Both the position numbers and the translations under genes were made by a program. Below, piece by piece: positions 39,919 through 48,304 of a DNA stretch of 64,000 bases. Position 1 is the first letter of the stretch. Each line of letters begins with the position of its first letter. This DNA comes from Iodobacter sp. BJB302 (lineage in GTDB: Bacteria; Pseudomonadota; Gammaproteobacteria; Burkholderiales; Chitinibacteraceae), in the NCBI RefSeq assembly GCF_002735645.1, contig NZ_PDZG01000002.1:89370-153369 (forward strand), written 5' to 3'. The notes beneath the pieces are model-generated. The model ran no database searches. It was not told the origin of the DNA and saw nothing but the letters and a program-made list of their open reading frames with translations.

Positions 39919-41010
39919 CTAGGCATGATAAGTACTCAGATAAGAGTCGTGAAATGCATAATCATTTCTTAAAATACCATCTACAGCACGCTGCACACGT
40001 AATAAAATATCATTACAACGTGTATCTGCATGATGCCTTGCCAAACCATCAAGCACTCTTTGAATTAAACCGTTTTCACCACTTTCATTAAATACATTGA
40101 TGGCTGATTTTGCAATTTCATGAGGCTCTACAAGACCATTTAAATCATAATATAATGGCGAAGTGCCTAAATAAGCCACTTCAGGCATATTTTGATAGAA
40201 AGCAGGTAAGATAGGAATACCCCCCGTCAGCAGGGCGTTATATACGCGAATAGGGACTCCCCCTAAGACAGGCATAATCCAGTGCGTTTTATATGCCCCC
40301 CATTCTTTCAGATTTTCTAAATCAGAACGTCCTTTAAAATCATTATTGGCAAATGCAACAGCTGGAAAATGCTGCATCACCGAGGCAATTGCGCGATTAC
40401 GCCTGGCATACTTTTCATAGTGCACATGCATACCAAAAGGCCCGTCGGCTCTTTCAGATAATAATAATTCCAGATTATTTAACACAAAGGTTCTGGACCA
40501 CTGATGAACACAGGCAAAAACAGGGCCGATTACGCAGGGGTTAAAATGCGATAAAGCAAAAACGGTTTCTGATGATGCTGATATATAAACATCACAATGA
40601 ATGGCACACAAAGCACTCATTTGCAGCCAATGCTGGGAATCCCAATCCCATATTACAAAAAGGGCCTGTGGATTTTTATTATAAAAATCAATGTACGCGG
40701 GTAAATCTTTGCCTATATCGTTATTCAGTAAAATAAACACTGCGCCTTTGGGGATACTCGCAGGCGGCTTATGTAAAAAATCGCTGGCCAGATGTACAAA
40801 ATGCACATTTTCGCTCATTGATCTGGCATGCACAAGATGAGCACCTAAATACACCGTGCTTATCTTTGAAAAATCAGTGGCAGTTAATTTTTTAATTAAA
40901 TCATTTTTTTTATTAAACAGCAGAGAGTCCAGTAAAGGGTCTTGCAAAAGGCTTGCAAATTGTCCTGATGTTGCAGCCAGCTTTTCAATCAGCTGATAAA
41001 TTTCATTCAT
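39919..41010 (-). CDS. Putative glycosyltransferase-like protein, unclassified
   Basis: A 363-residue cytoplasmic protein. Its C-terminal third has a GT-B-like donor-site pattern: THWIMPVLGGVPIRVYNALL, GGIPILPAFYQNMPEVA, then LVEPHEIAKSAINVFNE. The N-terminal part is unlike any family I recognise. The start is taken as ATG 41008-41010 because GGGAGG lies right upstream; the longer frame to 41112 would overlap the methyltransferase gene. Position between methyltransferase and dTDP-sugar genes supports a role in glycan assembly. Confidence 0.6.
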   Translation of the reverse strand: MNEIYQLIEKLAATSGQFASLLQDPLLDSLLFNKKNDLIKKLTATDFSKISTVYLGAHLVHARSMSENVHFVHLASDFLHKPPASIPKGAVFILLNNDIGKDLPAYIDFYNKNPQALFVIWDWDSQHWLQMSALCAIHCDVYISASSETVFALSHFNPCVIGPVFACVHQWSRTFVLNNLELLLSERADGPFGMHVHYEKYARRNRAIASVMQHFPAVAFANNDFKGRSDLENLKEWGAYKTHWIMPVLGGVPIRVYNALLTGGIPILPAFYQNMPEVAYLGTSPLYYDLNGLVEPHEIAKSAINVFNESGENGLIQRVLDGLARHHADTRCNDILLRVQRAVDGILRNDYAFHDSYLSTYHA

Positions 41011-41054
41011 AAGCCCTCCCGAACCACGATGAGCGTGTTCTTTATCCACATCTG

Positions 41055-41915
41055 TTAAAAGGCGTTTTTTCCATTCAGAAATGGGTTTGTATCTGTTCTT
41101 AAAAAACGCCATTCAGGATTTTGCTGAGCCAGCATATCAAACAGCTCTGGCGTCACTGTATTTTTAAAAAATACCGCCTGCACATAGCTGGCCACTACCT
41201 CACCCGCATGCATGGCCGTGGTTAATTGCTCGGTGCGTGTGCGGGTGGATTCCCATATGGGATCACCATCATTACACATGGCAAATTCGCAGCCCGGTGT
41301 ATAGACATCCATCATTTTTTTACTGGCAATGCCTCTTATATTTAAACCATAGGCAATTTTTTCTAATTCACGGGTGGAATACTGATAAACATAATTGCCA
41401 ACCGATTCATAATGAGGCTGGCTCTGATCCACGCGGCAGGGGTAATCTACCCATGGGTCTTGTGGCTCGATGACCACCACGCCGTAGCGCGCTACGCGAA
41501 ACATTTCATAAATTGCCGCATAGGGCCTGCTCATATGATGCAATGCTTCTTTGCATAAAATAAAATCAAATGAATTATCGGCAAAACTGAGTGATTCTGC
41601 ATTTTCAATGGATATATTCTGAATAAAACCGGCAGCTTTGGTTTCTGCAAGTACAGCGTCATCCAAATCAGTTGCTAATACTTCGCGATAGCCTGCCTGC
41701 AATAAACGCCATGCATCGTAGCCTGCACCATCGCCCACGGTAAGCCATGAAAAATCTTTTAAGCCGCCTAATACTTCAAATACCGCCGCATATAAACGGG
41801 TTTGCCGCCAATAGCCCACGCTGCTTGATGTCCACCATGAATCGTATAAGGTACGGTGATGCGCATCGGTCATAAATTCAGCCCAATGCTTTTCATGGAT
41901 CTCATTCATCGACAT
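41055..41915 (-). CDS. SAM-dependent methyltransferase (class I)
   Basis: A 286-residue protein with a Rossmann-type SAM site: SWLTVGDGAGYDAWRLL (motif I), EVLATDLDDAVL, FDFILCKEALHHMSRPYAAI and VVVIEPQDPW. The family methylates small molecules or sugars; acceptor unknown. It sits between a shorter methyltransferase and a glycosyltransferase-like gene in the same run, so modification of a glycan or nucleotide sugar is the simplest guess. Confidence 0.85.
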   Translation of the reverse strand: MSMNEIHEKHWAEFMTDAHHRTLYDSWWTSSSVGYWRQTRLYAAVFEVLGGLKDFSWLTVGDGAGYDAWRLLQAGYREVLATDLDDAVLAETKAAGFIQNISIENAESLSFADNSFDFILCKEALHHMSRPYAAIYEMFRVARYGVVVIEPQDPWVDYPCRVDQSQPHYESVGNYVYQYSTRELEKIAYGLNIRGIASKKMMDVYTPGCEFAMCNDGDPIWESTRTRTEQLTTAMHAGEVVASYVQAVFFKNTVTPELFDMLAQQNPEWRFLRTDTNPFLNGKNAF

Positions 41916-41961
41916 AGCAGCAGCCTTTATCTCATCATCAATTCAAAATGCAGCGATTTAA

Positions 41962-42456
41962 TTATTCTGGAATTTTTACTTTTTGCATCACCGTAAGCAA
42001 ATGCGGGCCGCGCCACTCTTGCAATTTAATTTCAAATGCACCGTTAAACCCATAGGCGGCAGCCCAGCGATTTACATTATCAAAATAAGCCTGGAAAGTT
42101 TGATCGGTAATAATATTAACGTGAGTTGGATCGCGAAACGCTTCAGGGTGAGGGTAAGCGGGCGTAAAAGACAAGAATTGCCCGCCCACTTTTAATACCC
42201 GATAAACTTCATTCATGACTTCAACAAACGCATTTCTGCGATTGGGCACATAAATCACACGGGGAACATGCTCTAAAAAATCGTGAGCAGTGACAAAATC
42301 AAAATACCTGTCTTCAAAAGGAATAGGGTCAAGCACTAAATCAGCACATTTGATATTTGCATCCAAATCTTCCCTGACATCAATGCCAAATACTTCATCG
42401 GCATTAAATGGGTTTTTGGGGCTGGGCCCGCAACCAATATCCAAGCTTCGTGTCAT
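41962..42456 (-). CDS. SAM-dependent methyltransferase (type 11-like, short)
   Basis: A 164-residue methyltransferase: motif I SLDIGCGPSPKNPFNADEVFG, shown by DIGCG near the start, followed by FGIDVRED, FDFVTAHDFLEHVPRVIYV and VYRVLKVGGQFLSFTP. The protein is short for a full methyltransferase but all core motifs are there. It follows the OGT-like gene by 38 bp on the same strand. Target unknown; sugar O-methylation is plausible. Confidence 0.85.
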   Translation of the reverse strand: MTRSLDIGCGPSPKNPFNADEVFGIDVREDLDANIKCADLVLDPIPFEDRYFDFVTAHDFLEHVPRVIYVPNRRNAFVEVMNEVYRVLKVGGQFLSFTPAYPHPEAFRDPTHVNIITDQTFQAYFDNVNRWAAAYGFNGAFEIKLQEWRGPHLLTVMQKVKIPE

Positions 42457-42494
42457 ACCATCCCCTTTTGTTTATGCTTTCACTATAGTACTCA

Positions 42495-44366
42495 TCAGCT
42501 TAATTCATCTTTAAATTCACCCAGCTGCTGAGCCCGCCACATAGCGATATAGTTGTTTTCTAAGTGTTTACAAAGCCCTTCAGTATCAAACAGGGCAAAG
42601 CTTGCCTTGTGCTCTTTTAATTTCTGTTTCAGGGCATGTAATTGCCTGGTATCCAAAGCCAGCGCCAGAATTTTTGCCTCGTATTCCGCTAATGAATGGG
42701 TAATCAATTCTGGCAGGCCAATCGCATTCAGCAGGCTGCCGGCCACCCTAGAGGGAAAGGAATTCCCCATATAAGTGACTACGGGCAAGCCGGCCATCAG
42801 GGCATCGGCGGCAGTGGTATGGGCATTGTAGGGATGGGTATCTAAGAAAATATCGGCCTGGCGATAGCGTGCCAGATGGTCTTCCACCAGCGGCACCCGG
42901 CTGGCGAATACCAGCCGGTCAGGGTCAACGCCTCTTGCACCGGCCTCTTTGCGCAAATTACGCTGGGATGCCTCCCCGCGTGACATCAGCCACAGCACGC
43001 TGCCCGGCACTTTTGTAAGCAGCCGCATCCAAACATCAAATACAGCAGGTGAGATTTTGTAATCATGGCTAAAGGAGCAAAACACAATGCCGCTGTCGGG
43101 CAAGCCACATTCGCTGCGTGTGGGGGTGCGATCGGCAATTTGAACGCTGCTGTCGGTTGGTAAATAGGTATCGGGTAAATACACCACTTTTTCGGTGTAA
43201 TACTGTTGCTGCTCCGGCGGAATAATAAACCGGTCGGCAATAATATAATCAATATAATCAGCGCCCATTGTGCCGGGATAGCCAAGGTAATTCACCTGAA
43301 CAGGGGCCGGCCTGAAGGCCAGAATATCGGTGCGGGTATCCGAGGTATACCCGCCTAAATCCACAATAATATCGGCTTCCATATCGCGCAGCATTTGGGC
43401 AACCTGCTCCGATCCCATTTCCCGCACATCAATAAACTGATCAAAAGCTTTAATCATTCGTGCGCGTAAGCGGCTCTGATCATCAATCCCCAGTGAAATC
43501 GCTATTGTTTCAAAACGCGATTTATCATGATGTTCAAACACGCCTGCCATTAAATGGCCCACCGGGTGCTCGCGTAAATCAGGGGATAAATAAACTAATT
43601 TTATTTTTTTATGCCGGTATCGTTCCCCTTGCCAGAGGGATTTGGCATTTTTAGGGCAATACTGATCGGCAAATATTTTAGCAGCCAGTAAATGATCTGC
43701 CGCATTATCAGAGGCCGACATAAAGGCCAGTGATTTACACGTACGCTCGCCTTTACGGATACCATCGACAATCTGTTGCGTGAGCAAATTAAAATCTGCC
43801 CAGTCGCAAATATGCATGCGCTCGTAAAATAACAGCCCTAAGCCATAATTGTAGGAGGGGTCAATTTGTATCAGGCGTTGAAATATCGCAATGGCTTGCT
43901 CGCTTTGCTTAAATTCAGTCAGTAAAATACCGCTATTGCCAAGCGCAGCCACATGATCCGGGTTGATTCTTAATATCCGCTGAAATCTTTCCAGTGCTTC
44001 CAAATGCCGGTACATGCTTCTGAGCAATACGCCGCTATTAAGTAGTACGCTGACATCATCGGGCTGAATTTCCAAAGCCAGATCAAAGCTTTTAAGCGCC
44101 CCTTCCCTGTCCCCCATGCCCTGCAGGATAGAGCCGTGTAAATATCTTAAGGGTGCAAATTGCGGCGCTGCACTCACTCCACGCTCGCAAAGCTGCAATG
44201 CCAGAGAAGAATCACCCGAATTAAGCGCAATAAGCCCTAAGGAATAAAGTGCAGCGGCATTGTTTGGATCTTCATCCAGAATCTCAATAAAAACCTTACC
44301 TGCAGCAGCAATCTCTCCCTTATTTTGTAATTCAATGGCTTGGATCAGTTTGTCAGCAGCAGGCAT
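42495..44366 (-). CDS. TPR-containing O-GlcNAc transferase-like glycosyltransferase (SPINDLY type)
   Basis: A 623-residue cytoplasmic enzyme. Residues 1 to about 190 are TPR repeats (AAALYSLGLIALNSGDSSLA, DDVSVLLNSGVLLRSMYRHL, DHVAALGNSGILLTEF). The rest is the Glyco_transf_41/OGT catalytic region: KLVYLSPDLREHPVGHL, IIVDLGGYTSDTRTDILAF, APVQVNYLGYPGTMGADYID, and DIFLDTHPYNAHTTAADAL. Such enzymes attach sugars to Ser/Thr of proteins (or Asn for HMW1C). Start is ATG 44364-44366 with AAGAG upstream. It lies 54 bp after the exporter adaptor gene and next to a giant Thr-rich substrate gene, which suggests glycosylation of that protein. Confidence 0.9.
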   Translation of the reverse strand: MPAADKLIQAIELQNKGEIAAAGKVFIEILDEDPNNAAALYSLGLIALNSGDSSLALQLCERGVSAAPQFAPLRYLHGSILQGMGDREGALKSFDLALEIQPDDVSVLLNSGVLLRSMYRHLEALERFQRILRINPDHVAALGNSGILLTEFKQSEQAIAIFQRLIQIDPSYNYGLGLLFYERMHICDWADFNLLTQQIVDGIRKGERTCKSLAFMSASDNAADHLLAAKIFADQYCPKNAKSLWQGERYRHKKIKLVYLSPDLREHPVGHLMAGVFEHHDKSRFETIAISLGIDDQSRLRARMIKAFDQFIDVREMGSEQVAQMLRDMEADIIVDLGGYTSDTRTDILAFRPAPVQVNYLGYPGTMGADYIDYIIADRFIIPPEQQQYYTEKVVYLPDTYLPTDSSVQIADRTPTRSECGLPDSGIVFCSFSHDYKISPAVFDVWMRLLTKVPGSVLWLMSRGEASQRNLRKEAGARGVDPDRLVFASRVPLVEDHLARYRQADIFLDTHPYNAHTTAADALMAGLPVVTYMGNSFPSRVAGSLLNAIGLPELITHSLAEYEAKILALALDTRQLHALKQKLKEHKASFALFDTEGLCKHLENNYIAMWRAQQLGEFKDELS

Positions 44367-44420
44367 TGTTATGCTCTTTTTAGCAAATGAATACGAATAA
44401 ATAAAACGCAAGGCTGATGA

Positions 44421-45773
44421 TTAAGGCTCTCTGATTGCCTCGCCCATTGCCTTGGTCAGCGGCCAGATTAAATAAGAAATCACCGAGCGTTTACCCACAA
44501 CAATTTCAGCAGACAGCGTCATGCCGGGTAATAAGCGTGATTTGCCTGTCATCATTTTTAGCTTATTTGGCCCTAAATTAATATGGCTGATATAAAAAGC
44601 ATCTGCGCCACGCGGGGCCGTTTCATTGCGAAAAGAATCTTCGCTAATGGTGCGTACCTTTCCCTCTAACATGCCGTGCTTTTGAAAAGGAAAAGCATCC
44701 AGTTTCATATGCACCGGATCACCTTCTTTAATATAGCCAATATCCAGCGAATCAATTTTGGCTTCAACTTCCAGCACCGCCCCCAAAGGGACCAGAGTAA
44801 ACATCTGCTCTGCTTCTTTTAAAACAGAGCCCTGAGACAGCTTGGCAATATCAAGCACTACGGCATCCACAGGAGAAACCAGCGAAACCATTTGCCGCCT
44901 GCGATCTGATTTTTGTAATTGCTCATTCAGGGTATCGCGCTCACGCGTGGCGGCCAGCATGTCTTCCATTACTTTTTGCCGCCAGCCATTGGCAAAAGCC
45001 ATTTTTTCAGCCTGCAAAGCACCCTGCTCTTTAAGCAACTCCAGCTCTTTATTTTGCACCAGGCCTAAATCCCGTTCGATTTCTAAGCGCCGGTCCCGGA
45101 CTTCAAGCAAGCGCAGCTTTGAATCGTATTGCTGTGCGGCAGCTTTTTCCTGCATGGCTTCGATTTCTACCATTGATTTCAGCCGTTTGGATAAAACCTG
45201 AAAATCATGCCGGTTAGACTGCAGCGAAGCCCCCAGCCGGGCTAGGTTTTGCTCAATTTTGGCCGATTGCGCCCTGAAGTTTGCTTGCCGCTCATTCAGA
45301 ATCTGAGACTGCAAAACAGTATCAGCATCGGTGCTGGTGTTGCTTTTGGATTTGCCCGTCAGCTCGGCCTGCAAGCTGGCAATCTGTGTTTCCAGGCTTT
45401 GTAAGCGCGCCCGCAGCTGAGCATCATCAGCTTGTGCAAAAGTGGGATCGAGCGTGGCTAAAAGCTGGCCCTTACGCACCACCTGCCCTACGCGCACTTC
45501 AATGCGCTGAATAATCGATGTTTCAAAGGGCTGAACCACAATATTAGGCGAGGGATTCACCAAGCGCCCCTGTGCCACCACCACTTGCTCTACTTCAGAA
45601 AAATTCGCCCAGAGCAAAAAGCTGATAAAGGTAATCAATAAAACCAGCATGGTGCTGCGCACATAAAACGGCAGCTGCCGCTGCTCGATTTCATCGGCAT
45701 CAGGCAGAAAATCGACCGCGGCCGATTCCTTCTTGCCTTTTTTCTCTACAGGTGGCTTGTTTGCTGATGCCAT
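44421..45773 (-). CDS. HlyD-family type I secretion periplasmic adaptor
   Basis: A 450-residue membrane-fusion protein joining the ABC exporter to a TolC-like channel. Features: cytoplasmic N-terminus (about 40 residues, acidic), one TM helix (STMLVLLITFISFLLWANFS), the lipoyl half motif VVVAQGRLVNPSPNIVVQPF, a long coiled coil (residues about 110-280), the second half motif LVSPVDAVVLDIAKLSQGSV, and a beta-barrel with HMKLDAFPFQKHG. Its start overlaps the ABC gene's 3' end by 28 bp, so the two are translationally coupled. No tolC gene is in the window. Confidence 0.93.
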   Translation of the reverse strand: MASANKPPVEKKGKKESAAVDFLPDADEIEQRQLPFYVRSTMLVLLITFISFLLWANFSEVEQVVVAQGRLVNPSPNIVVQPFETSIIQRIEVRVGQVVRKGQLLATLDPTFAQADDAQLRARLQSLETQIASLQAELTGKSKSNTSTDADTVLQSQILNERQANFRAQSAKIEQNLARLGASLQSNRHDFQVLSKRLKSMVEIEAMQEKAAAQQYDSKLRLLEVRDRRLEIERDLGLVQNKELELLKEQGALQAEKMAFANGWRQKVMEDMLAATRERDTLNEQLQKSDRRRQMVSLVSPVDAVVLDIAKLSQGSVLKEAEQMFTLVPLGAVLEVEAKIDSLDIGYIKEGDPVHMKLDAFPFQKHGMLEGKVRTISEDSFRNETAPRGADAFYISHINLGPNKLKMMTGKSRLLPGMTLSAEIVVGKRSVISYLIWPLTKAMGEAIREP

Positions 45774-47893
45774 AGATGTTGGTATGTCTCACAGCGGGTT
45801 AAGAGTTCTTCGTGGCGGCCGCTATCCATCAGCTGGCCCTGCTGCATCACCAGTATAGTGTGCGCATTCACCAGCGTGGACAGACGGTGGGAAATCATAA
45901 TCACCGTACGGCCCACAGCGATCTTGGATAAATTGCGGATAAAAATAGCCTCACTTTCCGGGTCTAATGCGCTGGCCGCTTCATCCAGAATCAAAATACG
46001 CGGCTTGGCCAGCAGCGAGCGGGCAATGGATAAACGCTGCTTTTGCCCGCCGGATAAATTAGAGGCGTTTTCTTCCAGCATGGTGTCGTAGCCCTGCGGC
46101 ATACGCTCGATAAATTCATCGGCCCCTGCGGCCTCTGCTGCGGCAACAATTTCTTCAAGCGAGGCATCGGGTTTGGTCACCACCAGGTTTTGCCGCACAG
46201 TGCCGCGAAACAGAAAGTTTTCCTGCAAAACCACACCAATCTGCCGCCTTAAATGAGACAGCTCTATTTCACGCGCATCCATACCATCAAAACGGATAAT
46301 CCCCCCCTGCAAGGCATAAAGCCCCTGGATGAGCTTGGTGACGGTGGTTTTGCCAGAGCCGCTGCGCCCGACAATGCCCACCACCGCACCAGAAGGAATC
46401 GTAAAGCTGGCGCTATTGAGTGCAGTAGCGGTTGCACCGGGGTAGCGAAAGCTCACTTCATCAAACACAATTTCACCAACTAATTGTGGCCGCAAGCCAC
46501 CCGCGCCAACCCGGCCTTCGGGCGGGCGATTCATAACTTCCCCCATCATCCTTACTGATAAAGCGGTTTCCTGGTATTCATTCACAAGTCCCACAATGGC
46601 AATCAGGGGCTGAACAACACGGCTGGACATCATTTGAAATGCAATCAGCGCCCCCACCGTTAAGGTTTGATCAAACACATCCTGTGCGCCGATCACAATC
46701 ACCACCACAGGCAGTAATTTGCCTAAAAAATCTGTAATTGCATTACCAATAATCGATATTTGCCCCACTTTAAAATGCAGGGTAATGGCTTCTGCCGATA
46801 GCTGATCCCATGTGCGGCGCTGCTTGGGCTCTATCGCCAGGGCTTTTACTGTGCGCATACCATGTATGGTTTCCACCATCATGGCTTGGCGCTGGCCTTC
46901 GGCCGAATAAAGATTATTTAAACGCCGCTGATAAGTAGGCACCATCGCCGCAACAATGCTGGCAATCATGGCGGTAAATAACAGCACAATCATGGATAGT
47001 TTGCTTGAATAAGAAAATAAAACAGGCAGAAAAATAAGCAGTGAAATTAAATCAAGGCCGGTAAAAAACAATCTGCCGGTCAGAAAACTACGAATTTTTT
47101 CTAATTGCTGCATATGCCGGGAAACCACACCCGCCGAATTACTCTCAAAATAATCAATCGGCAAAGAGAGTAAGTGCCCGAACACCCGCCGGGTAAGGCG
47201 CATATCAATTTTATTGGTGGCGGCCAGGGTGAGAATCTGACGTAAAAAACCAAAAGTCGTATCAAATAACAGCGCCAGTACAATTCCGGCAGCAAGCACC
47301 CAAAGGGTAGAAACACTTTGGTGAGTTAATACTTTATCAATAACAAGCTGAAAAAAAACAGGAGAAGCCAGGGATAATAATTGCATTACCACGGCGGCAA
47401 TAAAAATATCGCGAAAAGCGCTTTTTTGCTTGGCAATTTCCGGCAGAAACCAGGTTAATCCAAAGGGCTGATTCGGGTCTGCCAGCTTATGCTCGCGCTT
47501 GGCAAAAAACACCTCGCCAGCCCAGCGGCTGCAAAAGGTAGCCTGATCCTCCAGCAATACTTCAGACTGGCTGGCGGCAGGATCAATCAGTGCAATTTTA
47601 TTCCCCCCTTCACCATCGGGGCGAACGCCCACCACGATCACAGCATGATCAAAGCTGGTGCGCGCAATCAGAGGAAAAACCCCAACCTGAGCAATTAAGC
47701 CCGCCCAGGTCAGCTTATCACTCCTGGCTTTTAAGCCAATATCATTGGCAATACGCAGAAGTACGGAATTAGCCGGCTCTTCATTTCCCAAAGCATATTC
47801 ATCAATCAGGCGCTCCGGATTGATCTGTAAACCATGGTGCTGGGCAATCGCAGCCAGGCACTGAATAACAGTATGCAGTGGTTTATCCGACAT
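45746..47893 (-). CDS. Type I secretion ABC transporter (HlyB/LapB type, C39-like domain)
   Basis: A 715-residue exporter: N-terminal peptidase-C39-like domain (about 1-135) in which the catalytic Cys is replaced (CLAAIAQHHG-like start but no QxDCG), hence a substrate-docking CLD as in HlyB; six TM helices; and an ATPase with Walker A GIVGRSGSGKTTVTK, signature NLSGGQKQRLSIARSLL and Walker B RILILDEAASALD. It lacks a processing protease, so substrates should carry C-terminal signals. The gene follows the giant octapeptide-repeat gene by about 410 bp and a terminator, and starts the run of glycan genes. Confidence 0.94.
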   Translation of the reverse strand: MSDKPLHTVIQCLAAIAQHHGLQINPERLIDEYALGNEEPANSVLLRIANDIGLKARSDKLTWAGLIAQVGVFPLIARTSFDHAVIVVGVRPDGEGGNKIALIDPAASQSEVLLEDQATFCSRWAGEVFFAKREHKLADPNQPFGLTWFLPEIAKQKSAFRDIFIAAVVMQLLSLASPVFFQLVIDKVLTHQSVSTLWVLAAGIVLALLFDTTFGFLRQILTLAATNKIDMRLTRRVFGHLLSLPIDYFESNSAGVVSRHMQQLEKIRSFLTGRLFFTGLDLISLLIFLPVLFSYSSKLSMIVLLFTAMIASIVAAMVPTYQRRLNNLYSAEGQRQAMMVETIHGMRTVKALAIEPKQRRTWDQLSAEAITLHFKVGQISIIGNAITDFLGKLLPVVVIVIGAQDVFDQTLTVGALIAFQMMSSRVVQPLIAIVGLVNEYQETALSVRMMGEVMNRPPEGRVGAGGLRPQLVGEIVFDEVSFRYPGATATALNSASFTIPSGAVVGIVGRSGSGKTTVTKLIQGLYALQGGIIRFDGMDAREIELSHLRRQIGVVLQENFLFRGTVRQNLVVTKPDASLEEIVAAAEAAGADEFIERMPQGYDTMLEENASNLSGGQKQRLSIARSLLAKPRILILDEAASALDPESEAIFIRNLSKIAVGRTVIMISHRLSTLVNAHTILVMQQGQLMDSGRHEELLTRCETYQHLWHQQTSHL

Positions 47894-48235
47894 TATAAAA
47901 AATAGTCTTTATATAAAGAGGGGATAAAATAAACAATGATTTTTATCATTTAACTATTTTTATTGAGTATAACGCAGCAGATGTAATACGCGATTAATTT
48001 TTGAATGGATTAAATATTTAACAACACATCAGAGAGCCATTGATTAAATAAGCGACTGCTGACAGGAAATCCCACAGTGCCAGATCCTTTGCGCACAGCA
48101 TGGATATAAATGATTCTGATCATTCTGTGCGCGGCTTAAATAACTGGGGCCGAATTTTTTCACTGATTCAGCGCACATACTGCTTAACCAAGCTAGTGAG
48201 CAATGCCAGATCAGCGAGCCATTTGTAAAAGAGCG
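47894..48235. other. Gap holding the probable promoter of the T1SS/glycan operon
   Basis: AT-rich sequence just upstream of the ABC gene (runs of T and A at 47894-47990), followed by unremarkable sequence up to the terminator at 48236. No gene or known operator was recognised; minus-strand promoter position is inferred from layout only. Confidence 0.4.
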
Positions 48236-48274
48236 GGCAAAAAAACGGGTAAGGCTATTTCGCCCTACCCGTTT
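48236..48274 (-). terminator. Terminator of the giant octapeptide-repeat gene
   Basis: AAACGGGTA (48243-48251) mirrors TACCCGTTT (48266-48274) with a further partial stem inside. On the minus strand the stem ends in CCCGTTTTTTT. It lies about 30 bp after the stop codon, so the repeat gene and the exporter operon are probably separate transcripts with possible read-through. Confidence 0.85.
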
Positions 48275-48304
48275 GCTTTGCCTGATGTATGCCACTGGCA
48301 ATGT